DNA from: Desulfuromusa sp.
GTDB lineage: Bacteria > Desulfobacterota > Desulfuromonadia > Desulfuromonadales > Geopsychrobacteraceae
DNA: 14,999 nucleotides
Assembly (NCBI GenBank): GCA_021157505.1
Contig: JAGGWI010000130.1
Span: forward strand, 1-14,999
Reading direction: 5' to 3'
Shown here: positions 5,873 to 14,047 of the stretch, one piece after another
How the letters are laid out: the number at the start of each line of letters is the position of its first letter
Position numbering within the stretch: position 1 is the first letter of the stretch
Notes under the pieces: model-generated
Told to the model about the DNA's origin: nothing
Seen by the model: the letters and a program-made list of their open reading frames with translations, nothing else
Databases searched by the model: none
Program-made: the position numbers and the translations under genes

Positions 5873-7666
5873 CTATTCTTCCAACTGTTTGAGAATTTTC
5901 TGAAGTTTCAACAGTGTCTGTTTTAACTTGATTTCCCGACTGGCGGTTTCATGTGATTGTGATTCACTCTGACTTAAAGCAACTTCCATTGCCTTTCTGG
6001 TCGCGGTAATTGTTTTTTCCAACTGTTCGGACAATTCCACCCCGAACTGACGAAAACTTTCATCCAGCCCACGCCGTAACGCCCAGTTAATCTGTTCAAC
6101 GTTCTGATTCAATAATTTCAACCCCTCTTCACGCAACCGCTTCACAGTTCTTTTACGGCGGTATTTCCGGGTCAAAAACTTGCGTGAAAAACGCTGCCCC
6201 AAAGGATCCATATCAGAGATAAACAGATCTTGACTCCAGCCTGATATTTCAAATTTTGTGTAGGAACGTCCTGCGGCAGGGGCATGATAAGGGATTTCAA
6301 ATAGCTCAGCAGCAATCTGTCGAACCTGTTCAATCAATCGGTTACTGCGCTGCTGATGCAGGGACAATAGCTCCGTCGCTTCAGCTCGAATAATATCAGC
6401 AACATGACGCATCGCTGGAGCAAAGAAAACTGGTATTTCTTGCGCCAAATCCGCCCTCACCAAACGTTCCATCTCTTCGGTGTCTGCAATAGTTTTAACG
6501 AAGTTTTCCAGCTGAGCAATGATTTTTTCTTTAGCCTGAACACGAACTTTTTCAACTTCCTTATTTAAACGTTCGATAACCCTCTTTAAATCTCCAGATA
6601 AAATATCATCTGCCGCAAGTTTTTCTCTCTCGACATCAGGGATTGATTGTCGAAACTGCTCAATTCGTTGCTTCAGATCTGCCTCAGGTAGTAATAAAGC
6701 TCTTAAAGAAAGCTCTAGTTGCATCACAATATTGTTAAACTGATCACTGATTCGGCGTTGCAGAGATTCTTGAAATACTTGCTGTTTTTCCCGAGCAAAA
6801 AAATCAATGAGGTTCTGCTCCACCTGTTGCATGCCACTATTTTTCCAGCCATCAACATCACCAGACAGGCGTGCCTTTAAGCCGTTGCGCGCTGAAACCG
6901 CTAACACCAATGGAATGCCGTCACATAATGGCGCTAATTGATCGGCCAAAAATTTAAGTGAAGCTGTCTTCTCTTGCTCATCAAGAAAATCGATCTTATT
7001 CAGAATAAAAAAAGTTTGTGGTAAGCGTTGCCGGATTTCTTTGAGGTAATCGAGTTCTATTGCGGTGATCGGTGGATCGGGTGAAACCAGAAAAAGAGCG
7101 GCATCACACTGAGGAAGTACTTGGTAAGCCACTTCAGTATTGTGCTTATGGGTCGAGCCAATACCAGGGGTATCGATTAGAACAACACCTTGTTTGAGCA
7201 TGGCTGAGGGGTGACCAATTTCGACCCGTTTCACTTGACGCTGGTTGCTTGGATTCCCCTCTTCAGTGACATAATCGACCAGGAAGTCCCCCAAAGATTG
7301 ATCTGATGATGGGATAAACTTCACCGGATCGGCTTCTATATCGAAGTTCACCAGAACATTGACATTCTCTGCGGCACTGATAAAAGTTGGGATCGCAGTC
7401 ACCGGAAGGATATCGGTTGGTAGCAACTGATCCCCAAGTAGAGCATTCAGCAGGGTACTTTTTCCACGCTTAAACTGACCCAGCACCGCTAAACGAAACT
7501 GGCCGGAAGCCAAGCGGGTTTGGAGAGATTCCAGCTCACTCCGGCCAGCAGAGTAATCATCATCCAGACAATCAAGGTGCTCCTGGGCTTGAGTTAAAAT
7601 TTCAATCAAGCCAACCTTGCTGTCTGGATCACTTTGTTCCAACTTATCCTCTGGCAATTCGTACAT
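5873..7666 (-). CDS. dynamin-like large GTPase
   Basis: A 597-residue GTPase with an N-terminal G domain. The P-loop is GQFKRGKST (63-71), the switch threonine lies in PVTAIPT (88-94), DTPG is at 165-168, and NKID is at 223-226. The remaining 350 or so residues are charged and mostly helical, as in the stalk of bacterial dynamin-like proteins. I see no strong transmembrane segment, so membrane association, if any, would be peripheral. Such proteins are linked to membrane remodelling or stress tolerance, but the role here is unknown. Many bacterial dynamins occur as adjacent pairs; this one is single. GAGGG upstream supports the start. A 9-base direct repeat (7672-7680 and 7688-7696) duplicates this ribosome-site sequence. 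The cysteine synthase gene is 85 bases upstream on the same strand with no clear terminator between, so co-transcription is possible. Confidence 0.85.
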   Translation of the reverse strand: MYELPEDKLEQSDPDSKVGLIEILTQAQEHLDCLDDDYSAGRSELESLQTRLASGQFRLAVLGQFKRGKSTLLNALLGDQLLPTDILPVTAIPTFISAAENVNVLVNFDIEADPVKFIPSSDQSLGDFLVDYVTEEGNPSNQRQVKRVEIGHPSAMLKQGVVLIDTPGIGSTHKHNTEVAYQVLPQCDAALFLVSPDPPITAIELDYLKEIRQRLPQTFFILNKIDFLDEQEKTASLKFLADQLAPLCDGIPLVLAVSARNGLKARLSGDVDGWKNSGMQQVEQNLIDFFAREKQQVFQESLQRRISDQFNNIVMQLELSLRALLLPEADLKQRIEQFRQSIPDVEREKLAADDILSGDLKRVIERLNKEVEKVRVQAKEKIIAQLENFVKTIADTEEMERLVRADLAQEIPVFFAPAMRHVADIIRAEATELLSLHQQRSNRLIEQVRQIAAELFEIPYHAPAAGRSYTKFEISGWSQDLFISDMDPLGQRFSRKFLTRKYRRKRTVKRLREEGLKLLNQNVEQINWALRRGLDESFRQFGVELSEQLEKTITATRKAMEVALSQSESQSHETASREIKLKQTLLKLQKILKQLEE

Positions 7667-7751
7667 TAATAACCCTCAAAAAAATACACCCTCAAATACA
7701 CTGAAATAGCAGGTCAAAGAAAAACTCAATTTTCTTCGAAATCTCACTTTA

Positions 7752-8699
7752 TCAGGAAAACAAGTCACTACTCAAGTAACGTTCACCGGAATCAGGAAGA
7801 ATCACAACAATATTTTTACCAGAAAATTCAGCCTGCTGAGATAATCTGGCAGCAACAGCCGTTGCGGCACCGCAGGAAATCCCCGAAAGCAGTCCTTCCT
7901 CCCGGGTCAGACGTCTGGAAAAATCATAAGCCTCATCGTCACTCACCAATTCAACTCGATCAACCATATCCAGATCGAGAGTTCCAGGGATAAAACCAGC
8001 ACCTATTCCCTGTATTTTATGTGGTCCGGGCTGCAACATTTCACCCGCAAGATATTGACTTATAACCGGGCTGGCAGCAGGCTCTACAGCAACCGACAGG
8101 ATCTGCTTCCCCTGAACCTTTTTAATATAGCGGGAGATCCCACTGATGGTGCCTCCGGTTCCAACCCCGGCGACCAGGACATCAATCTCCCCTTCAGTAT
8201 CATCCCAAATCTCCGGGCCGGTGGTTTTAAAATGAATCTCCGGATTTGCCGGATTCTTGAACTGATGCAATAACAGATAACGGTCAGGGTTCTCCTCTGC
8301 TATCCGCTCTGCTTCAGTAATCGCAGCAGCCATCCCCTTCGACCCGGCAGTCAAGATCAGTTTGGCTCCAAAAGCTTTAAGTACCTTGCGGCGCTCAATA
8401 CTCATTGTCTCTGGCATCGTTAGCGTCAAGGGTATCCCCTTAGCGGCGGCGACAAAAGCAAGAGCAATCCCGGTATTACCACTGGTGGGCTCAATAATTT
8501 CCATCCCTGGCTTCAATGTCCCTTTTAGTTGTGCATCCAGGATCATCGCTGCGCCAATCCGACATTTCACTGAATAAGAGGGATTGCGCCCTTCCACTTT
8601 ACCGTAGACATTTGCCCCACCGGGGGCAATCACCCGATTCAACTGTACCAGTGGCGTACGACCAATAGAAAGAGAGTTATCTGCAAAAATATGTGTCAT
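7752..8699 (-). CDS. cysK: cysteine synthase (O-acetylserine sulfhydrylase)
   Basis: A 315-residue cytoplasmic fold-type II PLP enzyme that makes L-cysteine and acetate from O-acetylserine and sulfide. PLP would bind Lys45 in NPSYSVKCR. TSGNTG (72-77) is the substrate-binding loop, GTGGT (180-184) holds the PLP phosphate, and SGISCGAA (272-279) with PDSGERYLS (302-310) completes the active site. The length and C-terminus fit CysK; CysM is the nearest alternative. AGGAG six bases before the ATG supports the start, and a good promoter stands at 8785-8813. No serine acetyltransferase gene is adjacent in this window. Confidence 0.94.
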   Translation of the reverse strand: MTHIFADNSLSIGRTPLVQLNRVIAPGGANVYGKVEGRNPSYSVKCRIGAAMILDAQLKGTLKPGMEIIEPTSGNTGIALAFVAAAKGIPLTLTMPETMSIERRKVLKAFGAKLILTAGSKGMAAAITEAERIAEENPDRYLLLHQFKNPANPEIHFKTTGPEIWDDTEGEIDVLVAGVGTGGTISGISRYIKKVQGKQILSVAVEPAASPVISQYLAGEMLQPGPHKIQGIGAGFIPGTLDLDMVDRVELVSDDEAYDFSRRLTREEGLLSGISCGAATAVAARLSQQAEFSGKNIVVILPDSGERYLSSDLFS

Positions 8700-8784
8700 T
8701 TTTAGCTCCTATAAATTTTAAATTAAACCCACTTAAGTTCTACATCCAGCTGGCCACAACAACCCCGCAACCAGTATGTAATGA

Positions 8785-8813
8785 ATAATATATAAACCTA
8801 GTTCGACAGTCAA
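8785..8813 (-). promoter_or_regulatory. promoter of cysK
   Basis: On the minus strand TTGACT (8808-8813), a 17-base spacer and TATTAT (8785-8790) match consensus at five of six positions in both boxes. Transcription would begin near 8778, leaving a leader of about 78 bases. Confidence 0.7.
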
Positions 8814-8927
8814 GAAAGAGCACATCAAAGACCGATATTTTCATGGGATTCAATTCAGACAGAGATTTCTGACTATGACCAACAGGTGAATATGTGTAAT
8901 GGAAACAGATGGAAAGGGTATGAAAAC

Positions 8928-8944
8928 AAAAAAAAGGGGGGGGG
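8928..8944. repeat. A8-G9 homopolymer tract
   Basis: Eight A (8928-8935) are followed directly by nine G (8936-8944) in the intergenic stretch between the Smr-domain gene stop and the cysK promoter. Such tracts are prone to replication slippage and to sequencing error. No reading frame crosses it convincingly. The surrounding 8820-8975 holds no other feature I can support. Confidence 0.6.
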
Positions 8945-8975
8945 AAACCGAACAGATCAGAACTAAATTACTTAA

Positions 8976-9662
8976 TTACTTTTTGGATAAAAATAAAACC
9001 AGAGCCCCGTCTCCACCATATTGTCTGGGGGCACGTGACCACTCAATGACCTGCTTTTTTCCCTCAGCGGACAGATATCGCTCTACCTCATTGCGCAGAG
9101 TTGGTTCACCAGCTTCAGAATGCAAACCCTTTCCGGTAATAACCAGCAATGTTTGCCAGCCGTGATGCCGCGCATTTTGAAGAAAATGATTTATCTTTTC
9201 TACAACTTCTGCACGTTTGAAACCATGGAGATCAAGGGAGGCATCCGGAACCAGTCTCCCCTGTTTCAGTTGTTTAATCCGTTTCGGCATTGCACCCAGT
9301 CGTGGTTGTTCTTCTGCATAGGAATCTTCAAAAGTGACTGAAAAATCCCCCATCGCAGCTAAAAAAAGGGCATGGTCGCTCTTATCTTCATCCTTATCTG
9401 CAATCTCAGATGCTGGTATTAAACAAGCTGACCCTTCGTCCTCAACCTCATCTGCCTGATTCAACCGCTTGACACCAAGCATCCCCATTTCATCAGCAAA
9501 AGAACCAGAAACCTCCTTATGGGATGGCTCCAAAGAGACCGTTTCCTCCCCCTTCTGTTCGCTATTTTCCAGATTGGAAGCAACAAACCCCTTCAAATGA
9601 TTGAAAGGGTCATTATTGAATTCATGCTTTTTTGATTTGGCGGTTTTTTTCTTTTTAGTCAT
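8976..9662 (-). CDS. Smr/MutS2 C-terminal domain protein
   Basis: A 228-residue protein whose C-terminal half is an Smr domain. LDLHG is at 143-147, VITGKGLHS at 174-182, and GGDGALVLFL at 216-225. Stand-alone Smr proteins are usually nucleases acting on RNA or branched DNA, or putative ones. The N-terminus is Lys-rich (MTKKKKTAKSKK), then acidic and probably disordered up to about residue 95. ALFLAAMGDFSV (98-109) resembles the short linker helix of proteobacterial Smr proteins. GAGGTC supports the start; it overlaps the stop codon of the upstream TPR gene, with 8 bases between the genes, so the two form a coupled operon. I see no clear terminator downstream. Confidence 0.85.
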   Translation of the reverse strand: MTKKKKTAKSKKHEFNNDPFNHLKGFVASNLENSEQKGEETVSLEPSHKEVSGSFADEMGMLGVKRLNQADEVEDEGSACLIPASEIADKDEDKSDHALFLAAMGDFSVTFEDSYAEEQPRLGAMPKRIKQLKQGRLVPDASLDLHGFKRAEVVEKINHFLQNARHHGWQTLLVITGKGLHSEAGEPTLRNEVERYLSAEGKKQVIEWSRAPRQYGGDGALVLFLSKK

Positions 9663-9670
9663 GGATGACC

Positions 9671-10393
9671 TCAGCGTAACACCTGCTTACGACGTCCAGT
9701 CATCGCTTTTGTCTGTTTCTTGATAATGGCACCCTGCTTCTCTAAATGGAACTGATACCACATATCACCAAAACCCTTCATTTTCATCTTTTTACCTGAT
9801 TCAAGCAGGGCCACATTTTCCTGTAGATGCTCATCACTGGCTTTTTTGACCCCCTTTTTCAGTACCGCTATGGCCTTAGCACGCTCGCCAATACGATCCA
9901 TACAAAAAGCGTAGACAGCATAAACCATAGGTTCTTTTCGATTCGCTGAAACTGCTTTTTCAAAGGTTTCAACCATTTTACTGGTTTTATTCTTTTTCAT
10001 ATAGGTGATTGCAAGCATCGATGTACTCACCCAGTTACGGACAAAACCTTTTTCCAAATAAGTAACTGATTCTTTAAAATCACGCTTCAAATAATAAATA
10101 GTGCCAATTTGTGAGAATATCTGTTGTTTGACATAAATCTGCCAAGCTCCATACTTCAAACCATCCTGTAGTTCTTTAATCGCTTTTTCACTCCGATTCG
10201 CCAGCATATCTCGCTGTGCGACCTCCATCAGGGCACCAACCTTTTTCATTGTAATTCTGGTCAACAACAGAAAACTCAGCGCAAAAATCACTGAAGAAAC
10301 TGCCATAGTTATCCATATGTTGGTGGTAACAAACCTCATCATCAGTGCAGAAGATAAAGCAGAACAGGCAAGTGCAATCAATATATTAAGCAT
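9671..10393 (-). CDS. membrane-anchored TPR-repeat protein of unknown function
   Basis: A 240-residue protein with two hydrophobic segments (about 3-20 and 27-47) forming an N-terminal membrane hairpin or anchor, then helical repeats from about 58 to 190 with TPR character (for example EKAIKELQDGL, KESVTYLEKGF, AKAIAVLKKGV). The C-terminal tail is very basic (KKQTKAMTGRRKQVLR). TPR arrays bind proteins; no enzymatic motif is present and I cannot assign a partner. AAAGGA seven to eight bases upstream supports the start. It is the first gene of a two-gene operon with the Smr-domain gene, served by the promoter at 10457-10485. Confidence 0.75.
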   Translation of the reverse strand: MLNILIALACSALSSALMMRFVTTNIWITMAVSSVIFALSFLLLTRITMKKVGALMEVAQRDMLANRSEKAIKELQDGLKYGAWQIYVKQQIFSQIGTIYYLKRDFKESVTYLEKGFVRNWVSTSMLAITYMKKNKTSKMVETFEKAVSANRKEPMVYAVYAFCMDRIGERAKAIAVLKKGVKKASDEHLQENVALLESGKKMKMKGFGDMWYQFHLEKQGAIIKKQTKAMTGRRKQVLR

Positions 10394-10456
10394 TTAAGTC
10401 ATCCTTTGACAGATAGTAGACAGAAGAGGTTGAGATCGAGCATATTCCAGCGCTGA

Positions 10457-10485
10457 ACCTTATCAACCTGCGCTGAAAAAGTCAA
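10457..10485 (-). promoter_or_regulatory. promoter of the TPR-Smr operon
   Basis: On the minus strand TTGACT (10480-10485), a 17-base spacer and TAAGGT (10457-10462), with TG one base before the -10, form a plausible sigma-70 promoter. The palindrome CAGCGCTG (10449-10456) lies directly downstream at the expected start point, and a second GCGCTG sits in the spacer. Together they could form a small operator-like inverted repeat. Confidence 0.5.
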
Positions 10486-10492
10486 AACAATC

Positions 10493-10507
10493 GGGGCGAA
10501 AAGCCCT
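10493..10507 (-). terminator. weak terminator candidate after the transglycosylase gene
   Basis: On the minus strand GGGC-TTTTC-GCCC is followed by a T-rich but interrupted stretch. A second hairpin, AGAAAAC/GTTTTCT (10551-10557 with 10564-10570), lies nearer the gene but is AT-rich with no T run. Neither is convincing alone. The rest of 10508-10626 holds nothing else. Confidence 0.3.
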
Positions 10508-10626
10508 GACTCTTGAGAATATTTTGATTTAAAGAATGGAGTAGAAAGTGAGAAAACAAGGAGGTTTTCTGCATGAAGTGAAGAATCAGAATCGAAAAAC
10601 GGCGCTATCCACTCGGCCAGATTCTG

Positions 10627-12252
10627 TCAGGTGGCAGAAACCATCAAGGTGAGTTTTTGACCAGGGCGGAGGATATGTCCGTTGGAAAGTTCATTCCAAC
10701 GCCGGATTTGTTCTGTTGCAACATCAAACTGACGACCGATATCCCAGAGGGTATCTCCAGGGACAACCTTATAAATCAGCTTCCTGGATGGCCCTTTTTT
10801 TACCGCTTTTTTTGTCTCTTTTTTCGCGATAACACGGACACCCGGCTTTGAAACTGCAAGAATCTGCCCCGGTCTCAGGAGATTGCTCCAACCCAGTTTA
10901 TTCCAGACCCGCAATTCTTTTTGGGTCACATTATTACGCCTGGAGATGGACCAGAGACTGTCACCGCTACGAACTTTATAGGTTCTACGGCGACTACGAA
11001 CATAACTGTCGGCCAGCGCGTTGGTCGGAAGGGAGGTAAACCCCTCCCTCAAAGGGAGGATCAAATTATGACCAATCTGTAAAGCACGTGGATTTTTGAT
11101 TTTGTTCAGCGCGACGATATCATTGACACGAATTTTATATTTTCGTGCAATCACCTGCAGCGTATCACCCGATTTAATCTGGTGGCGGTGATAACGTGCC
11201 CGCTGATGACTGGGAAGTTGTGTGTAAAGAACCCTGACCTGTTCGGCATAGCCAAAGGGAACTTTCAGCTGATAATCAATCACTCCAGGAGGAGAGCACC
11301 AGCGCTTCAACTCGGGATTCAGGTCTTTTAATTCCCGATAGCTGATACCGCAGAACCCGGCAATTATTTCAAGGTCTGTGGTCGTTTCCAGAGTGAACGT
11401 TTCATATTCAAGAGGCTCATAACATTTTAAATCGGAAAACCCATATTCTTCCAAATTTTTGACAATACTGAGAGCCGCCAGAAGTTTCGGCAAATAATCC
11501 TTGGTCTCATTCCGTAAAACATGACCTTGGGTCAGCATCCAAAAATCGCGGCTACCACTCTTTCTGATCGCCTTACTCACTTTACCACCACCGGCATTAT
11601 ATGCCGCCACCGCTAAATACCAGTCACCATCAAAACGTTTATGCAGGTACTTTAAATGCTTAGCCGCTGCCCGGGTCGATTTTTCCAGATCAAGCCGCCC
11701 ATCCTGCCACCAGTCATTTTTCATACCGTATATACGACCGGTGCTTTCAATAAACTGCCAGGGTCCAGCTGCGTGGGCCCAACTGTAGGCACGCACATTA
11801 AATCCAGATTCAATCATAGCGAGATAGGCTAAATCGAGAGGGATACCCTCATCAGCAAATATCATCTGGATCTTCGGCACGTAGCGCCCGGCTCGTTTAA
11901 GCCAATGAGCAAACATTTTTTTACTGGAACCACTATAGCGTTTGATCAGTTTGTCAACCCGCGGATGCTGACTCAGGGGGAAATCTCCAAAATAAGGGAG
12001 TGGAGGCCCTGATTGTAAATATTCTATAAGAGATGCGGGGAGAGGCTCAACTTCGGGCAATTCATATTTTACAACAACAGGTTGTTTTTTTTCCGCTGCA
12101 ATCTCAATCAAGGGTTGAGAAGGTCCATCTTCTGCTTGCATATTATCTGCTGGAAGTTTTTCCCTTTGAGGAGAAATTCCCAACGTCTGCGCTGCCGGGT
12201 TACAACCAACAAGCAGCAGCAGTAATAATACTATAGATATATTTTTGACCAT
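10627..12252 (-). CDS. MltD-like lytic murein transglycosylase lipoprotein with three LysM domains
   Basis: An enzyme expected to cleave the MurNAc-GlcNAc bond of peptidoglycan, giving 1,6-anhydro ends. I chose the ATG at 12250-12252 because GAGAGG (12257-12262) stands just before it; an upstream in-frame ATG (12273) would place residues before the signal and has no such site. From this start the protein has 541 residues. It begins with a lipoprotein signal, with LLVGC ending at Cys17. The SLT domain (about 129-253) has catalytic Glu148 in AMIESGF, then AAGPWQFI and AYNAGGGKV. Three LysM repeats (about 354-401, 424-467, 493-537) should hold it on the wall. Two LysM repeats are common in MltD; three is within the range of the family. 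It probably sits on the outer membrane facing the periplasm. Its promoter overlaps the end of hflX. Confidence 0.92.
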   Translation of the reverse strand: MVKNISIVLLLLLLVGCNPAAQTLGISPQREKLPADNMQAEDGPSQPLIEIAAEKKQPVVVKYELPEVEPLPASLIEYLQSGPPLPYFGDFPLSQHPRVDKLIKRYSGSSKKMFAHWLKRAGRYVPKIQMIFADEGIPLDLAYLAMIESGFNVRAYSWAHAAGPWQFIESTGRIYGMKNDWWQDGRLDLEKSTRAAAKHLKYLHKRFDGDWYLAVAAYNAGGGKVSKAIRKSGSRDFWMLTQGHVLRNETKDYLPKLLAALSIVKNLEEYGFSDLKCYEPLEYETFTLETTTDLEIIAGFCGISYRELKDLNPELKRWCSPPGVIDYQLKVPFGYAEQVRVLYTQLPSHQRARYHRHQIKSGDTLQVIARKYKIRVNDIVALNKIKNPRALQIGHNLILPLREGFTSLPTNALADSYVRSRRRTYKVRSGDSLWSISRRNNVTQKELRVWNKLGWSNLLRPGQILAVSKPGVRVIAKKETKKAVKKGPSRKLIYKVVPGDTLWDIGRQFDVATEQIRRWNELSNGHILRPGQKLTLMVSAT

Positions 12253-12304
12253 TGAACCTCTCAGAATTTCCATACAGACATAAACATTAACAATAATTAA
12301 CTAC

Positions 12305-12333
12305 AGACTAGTAAAAACTATATCTAAAGTCAA
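12305..12333 (-). promoter_or_regulatory. promoter of the MltD-like gene, overlapping the hflX stop
   Basis: On the minus strand TTGACT (12328-12333), a 17-base spacer and TAGTCT (12305-12310) form a plausible promoter with a strong -35 and a modest -10. The TGA stop of hflX (12330-12332) lies inside the -35. A 5-bp AAGGG/CCCTT hairpin spans the last hflX codons (12332-12346) but is too weak to call a terminator, so read-through from hflX is possible. Confidence 0.5.
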
Positions 12334-13982
12334 GGGCTACTCCCTTTAAGTAATGAGTCATCCTCCTCGGCCCAAAAACGGTGCTGCAACTCCTCCAGTA
12401 GCGCTCCAAAGCTGTTCCGTTTCAAAGCAGAAACAGCAACAGCATCATACCGACGACAAATATGTGGCAGATCTTCAGCCGAAACCTGATCAATCTTATT
12501 AAAAACCAACAACCGCTGCTGAATACCCAGGTTCAGACTATCAAGGATTTTATCAACTGATTTAATCTGTTCTTCAAAGCGTGGATTGGATAAATCAACC
12601 AGATGCAATAACAAATCAGCATCTTCCAGCTCTTCCAGTGTCGCCCGGAAAGCACCGATCAAGCTCGGTGGCAGATCGCGAATAAAACCGACGGTATCGG
12701 TAATGATCACTTCCCTATCAAGTGGAAAACGTAACCGGCGAGTTGCCGTATCCAGAGTGGCAAAGAGTAAATCCTCGGTAAACACGTCGCTCTGGGTCAG
12801 TGCATTTAACAAGGTTGACTTTCCAGCATTGGTATAACCGACGATAGAAACAATCGGCAGACCCGCTCGAATCCTCTTCTGACGCCGTTGCACCCGACCA
12901 CGACCGAGGGAGTCAAGCTGTTTTTCCAAACGACGAATTTTATCGCGTATCCGCCTGCGATCAGTTTCCAACTTGGTTTCACCCGGTCCACGCCCCCCTA
13001 TTCCACCCATAAGACGGGACATAGCGGTTCCCTTACCAGACAAACGGGGGAGAATATACTTGAGCTGTGCCAATTCAACCTGAACTTTACCATCCCGGGA
13101 TTGCGCCCGTTTGGCAAAGATATCCAGTATCAACTGGCTGCGGTCAATGACCTTCATTTCGGTGATTTCAGAAATCGAGCGAATCTGATTCGGGGTCAGG
13201 TCCTGATCAAATACCAGCAGAGTCGCACGTTGCTGCAATGCACGGATGATAATTTCCCGCAGCTTTCCTTCGCCGACCAGAAACCTGGGATTAAATTTTC
13301 GCGGTCGCTGAATAACCTGGTCGATCACTGCAAGATTGGCGGTTCGAGCCAGTTCATCAAGTTCAGCCATGGAGTCTTCTACCCGTTGACGACTCATCTG
13401 CCCGACAGAGATCAGTAACGCCCGCTCTCGGCCATCAGCCAGATCGATCGTCTCTGCAGCAACCTGCTCCATCTCTTGATCGAGGGCAGAGATAAAGGTA
13501 GAAAAATCAAGATCCAGGCGATAAAAATCTTTCAGTTCAACCGATTCAATCTGCGTTTCTTTCCTGGTTGGCAACAAATGGGCATAGTACAGCTGGGTTG
13601 GCAAACCATCCTCACCAACACAGATTGCCGCCATGACATCCAGTCGCAGCAACTCTAAATCAGTCAAATCATCTCGGCTCAGGGGCTCCTGTTTCAGGTG
13701 AGTATGGACACACCGCAAACCACGCAAACCACTCCGACCCAGACTATATTTAGAAAGATCGGGTATCTCAATTTCCCGATCATCACCAACAATAACAAAT
13801 AGCACGGTCCCGGAACGATCAATAATCAAACCAAGCTGGCGCCTCAGCTCACGAGACAGTTCGGTCAAATAGCGGGCCAGTTCTCCGGAAATCAGCTCGT
13901 TAGCAGGCATTTTACGCCGATATATACGTTCCAGAGCTTTAACTTGCCGGGCCTTCAGTCCGCCAATTTTCCCTTCAATCAT
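12330..13982 (-). CDS. hflX: GTPase HflX (ribosome-splitting), long form
   Basis: A 550-residue GTPase that binds the 50S subunit and is known in Escherichia coli to split stalled or heat-damaged ribosomes. The HflX domain includes QRPRKFNPRFLVGEGK (225-240), the Gly-rich linker GGIGGRGPGETKLETDRRR (326-344) and a coiled basic helix. The G domain follows: GYTNAGKST (382-390), DTVGF (429-433), NKID (495-498), and SAL (518-520). About 185 residues precede the usual HflX core; they include a CVHTHLKQEPLSRDD segment (91-105) resembling a metal-protease JAMM motif. Long HflX forms are, to my knowledge, common in this bacterial group. The ribosome site is weak (GTGGA). A strong terminator lies upstream and I see no clear promoter, so expression may depend on fabI read-through or on a promoter within 13983-14270. 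Confidence 0.94.
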   Translation of the reverse strand: MIEGKIGGLKARQVKALERIYRRKMPANELISGELARYLTELSRELRRQLGLIIDRSGTVLFVIVGDDREIEIPDLSKYSLGRSGLRGLRCVHTHLKQEPLSRDDLTDLELLRLDVMAAICVGEDGLPTQLYYAHLLPTRKETQIESVELKDFYRLDLDFSTFISALDQEMEQVAAETIDLADGRERALLISVGQMSRQRVEDSMAELDELARTANLAVIDQVIQRPRKFNPRFLVGEGKLREIIIRALQQRATLLVFDQDLTPNQIRSISEITEMKVIDRSQLILDIFAKRAQSRDGKVQVELAQLKYILPRLSGKGTAMSRLMGGIGGRGPGETKLETDRRRIRDKIRRLEKQLDSLGRGRVQRRQKRIRAGLPIVSIVGYTNAGKSTLLNALTQSDVFTEDLLFATLDTATRRLRFPLDREVIITDTVGFIRDLPPSLIGAFRATLEELEDADLLLHLVDLSNPRFEEQIKSVDKILDSLNLGIQQRLLVFNKIDQVSAEDLPHICRRYDAVAVSALKRNSFGALLEELQHRFWAEEDDSLLKGSSP

Positions 13983-14007
13983 TATTTATATCCACGAGGT
14001 TAGACAG

Positions 14008-14044
14008 AAAAAGGGGACAAGTATTCGCTACGTGTCCCCTTTTT
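14008..14044 (-). terminator. bidirectional rho-independent terminator between fabI and hflX
   Basis: A perfect 12-bp stem (14008-14019 with 14033-14044, arms AAAAAGGGGACA/TGTCCCCTTTTT) has a 13-base loop. A5 and T5 runs at the outer ends allow termination in both directions. It would end fabI transcripts on the minus strand, about 230 bases past the fabI stop. Confidence 0.85.
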
Positions 14045-14047
14045 CCA

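Noticed and set aside
12253..12273. An upstream ATG giving a seven-residue longer MltD-like protein.
   Set aside because: The ribosome site GAGAGG lies between this ATG and the next one, and the shorter form has a canonical lipoprotein signal.
12888..13418. A 176-codon plus-strand frame opposite hflX.
   Set aside because: The minus-strand HflX reading has all GTPase motifs across the same bases, so this is an antisense shadow.
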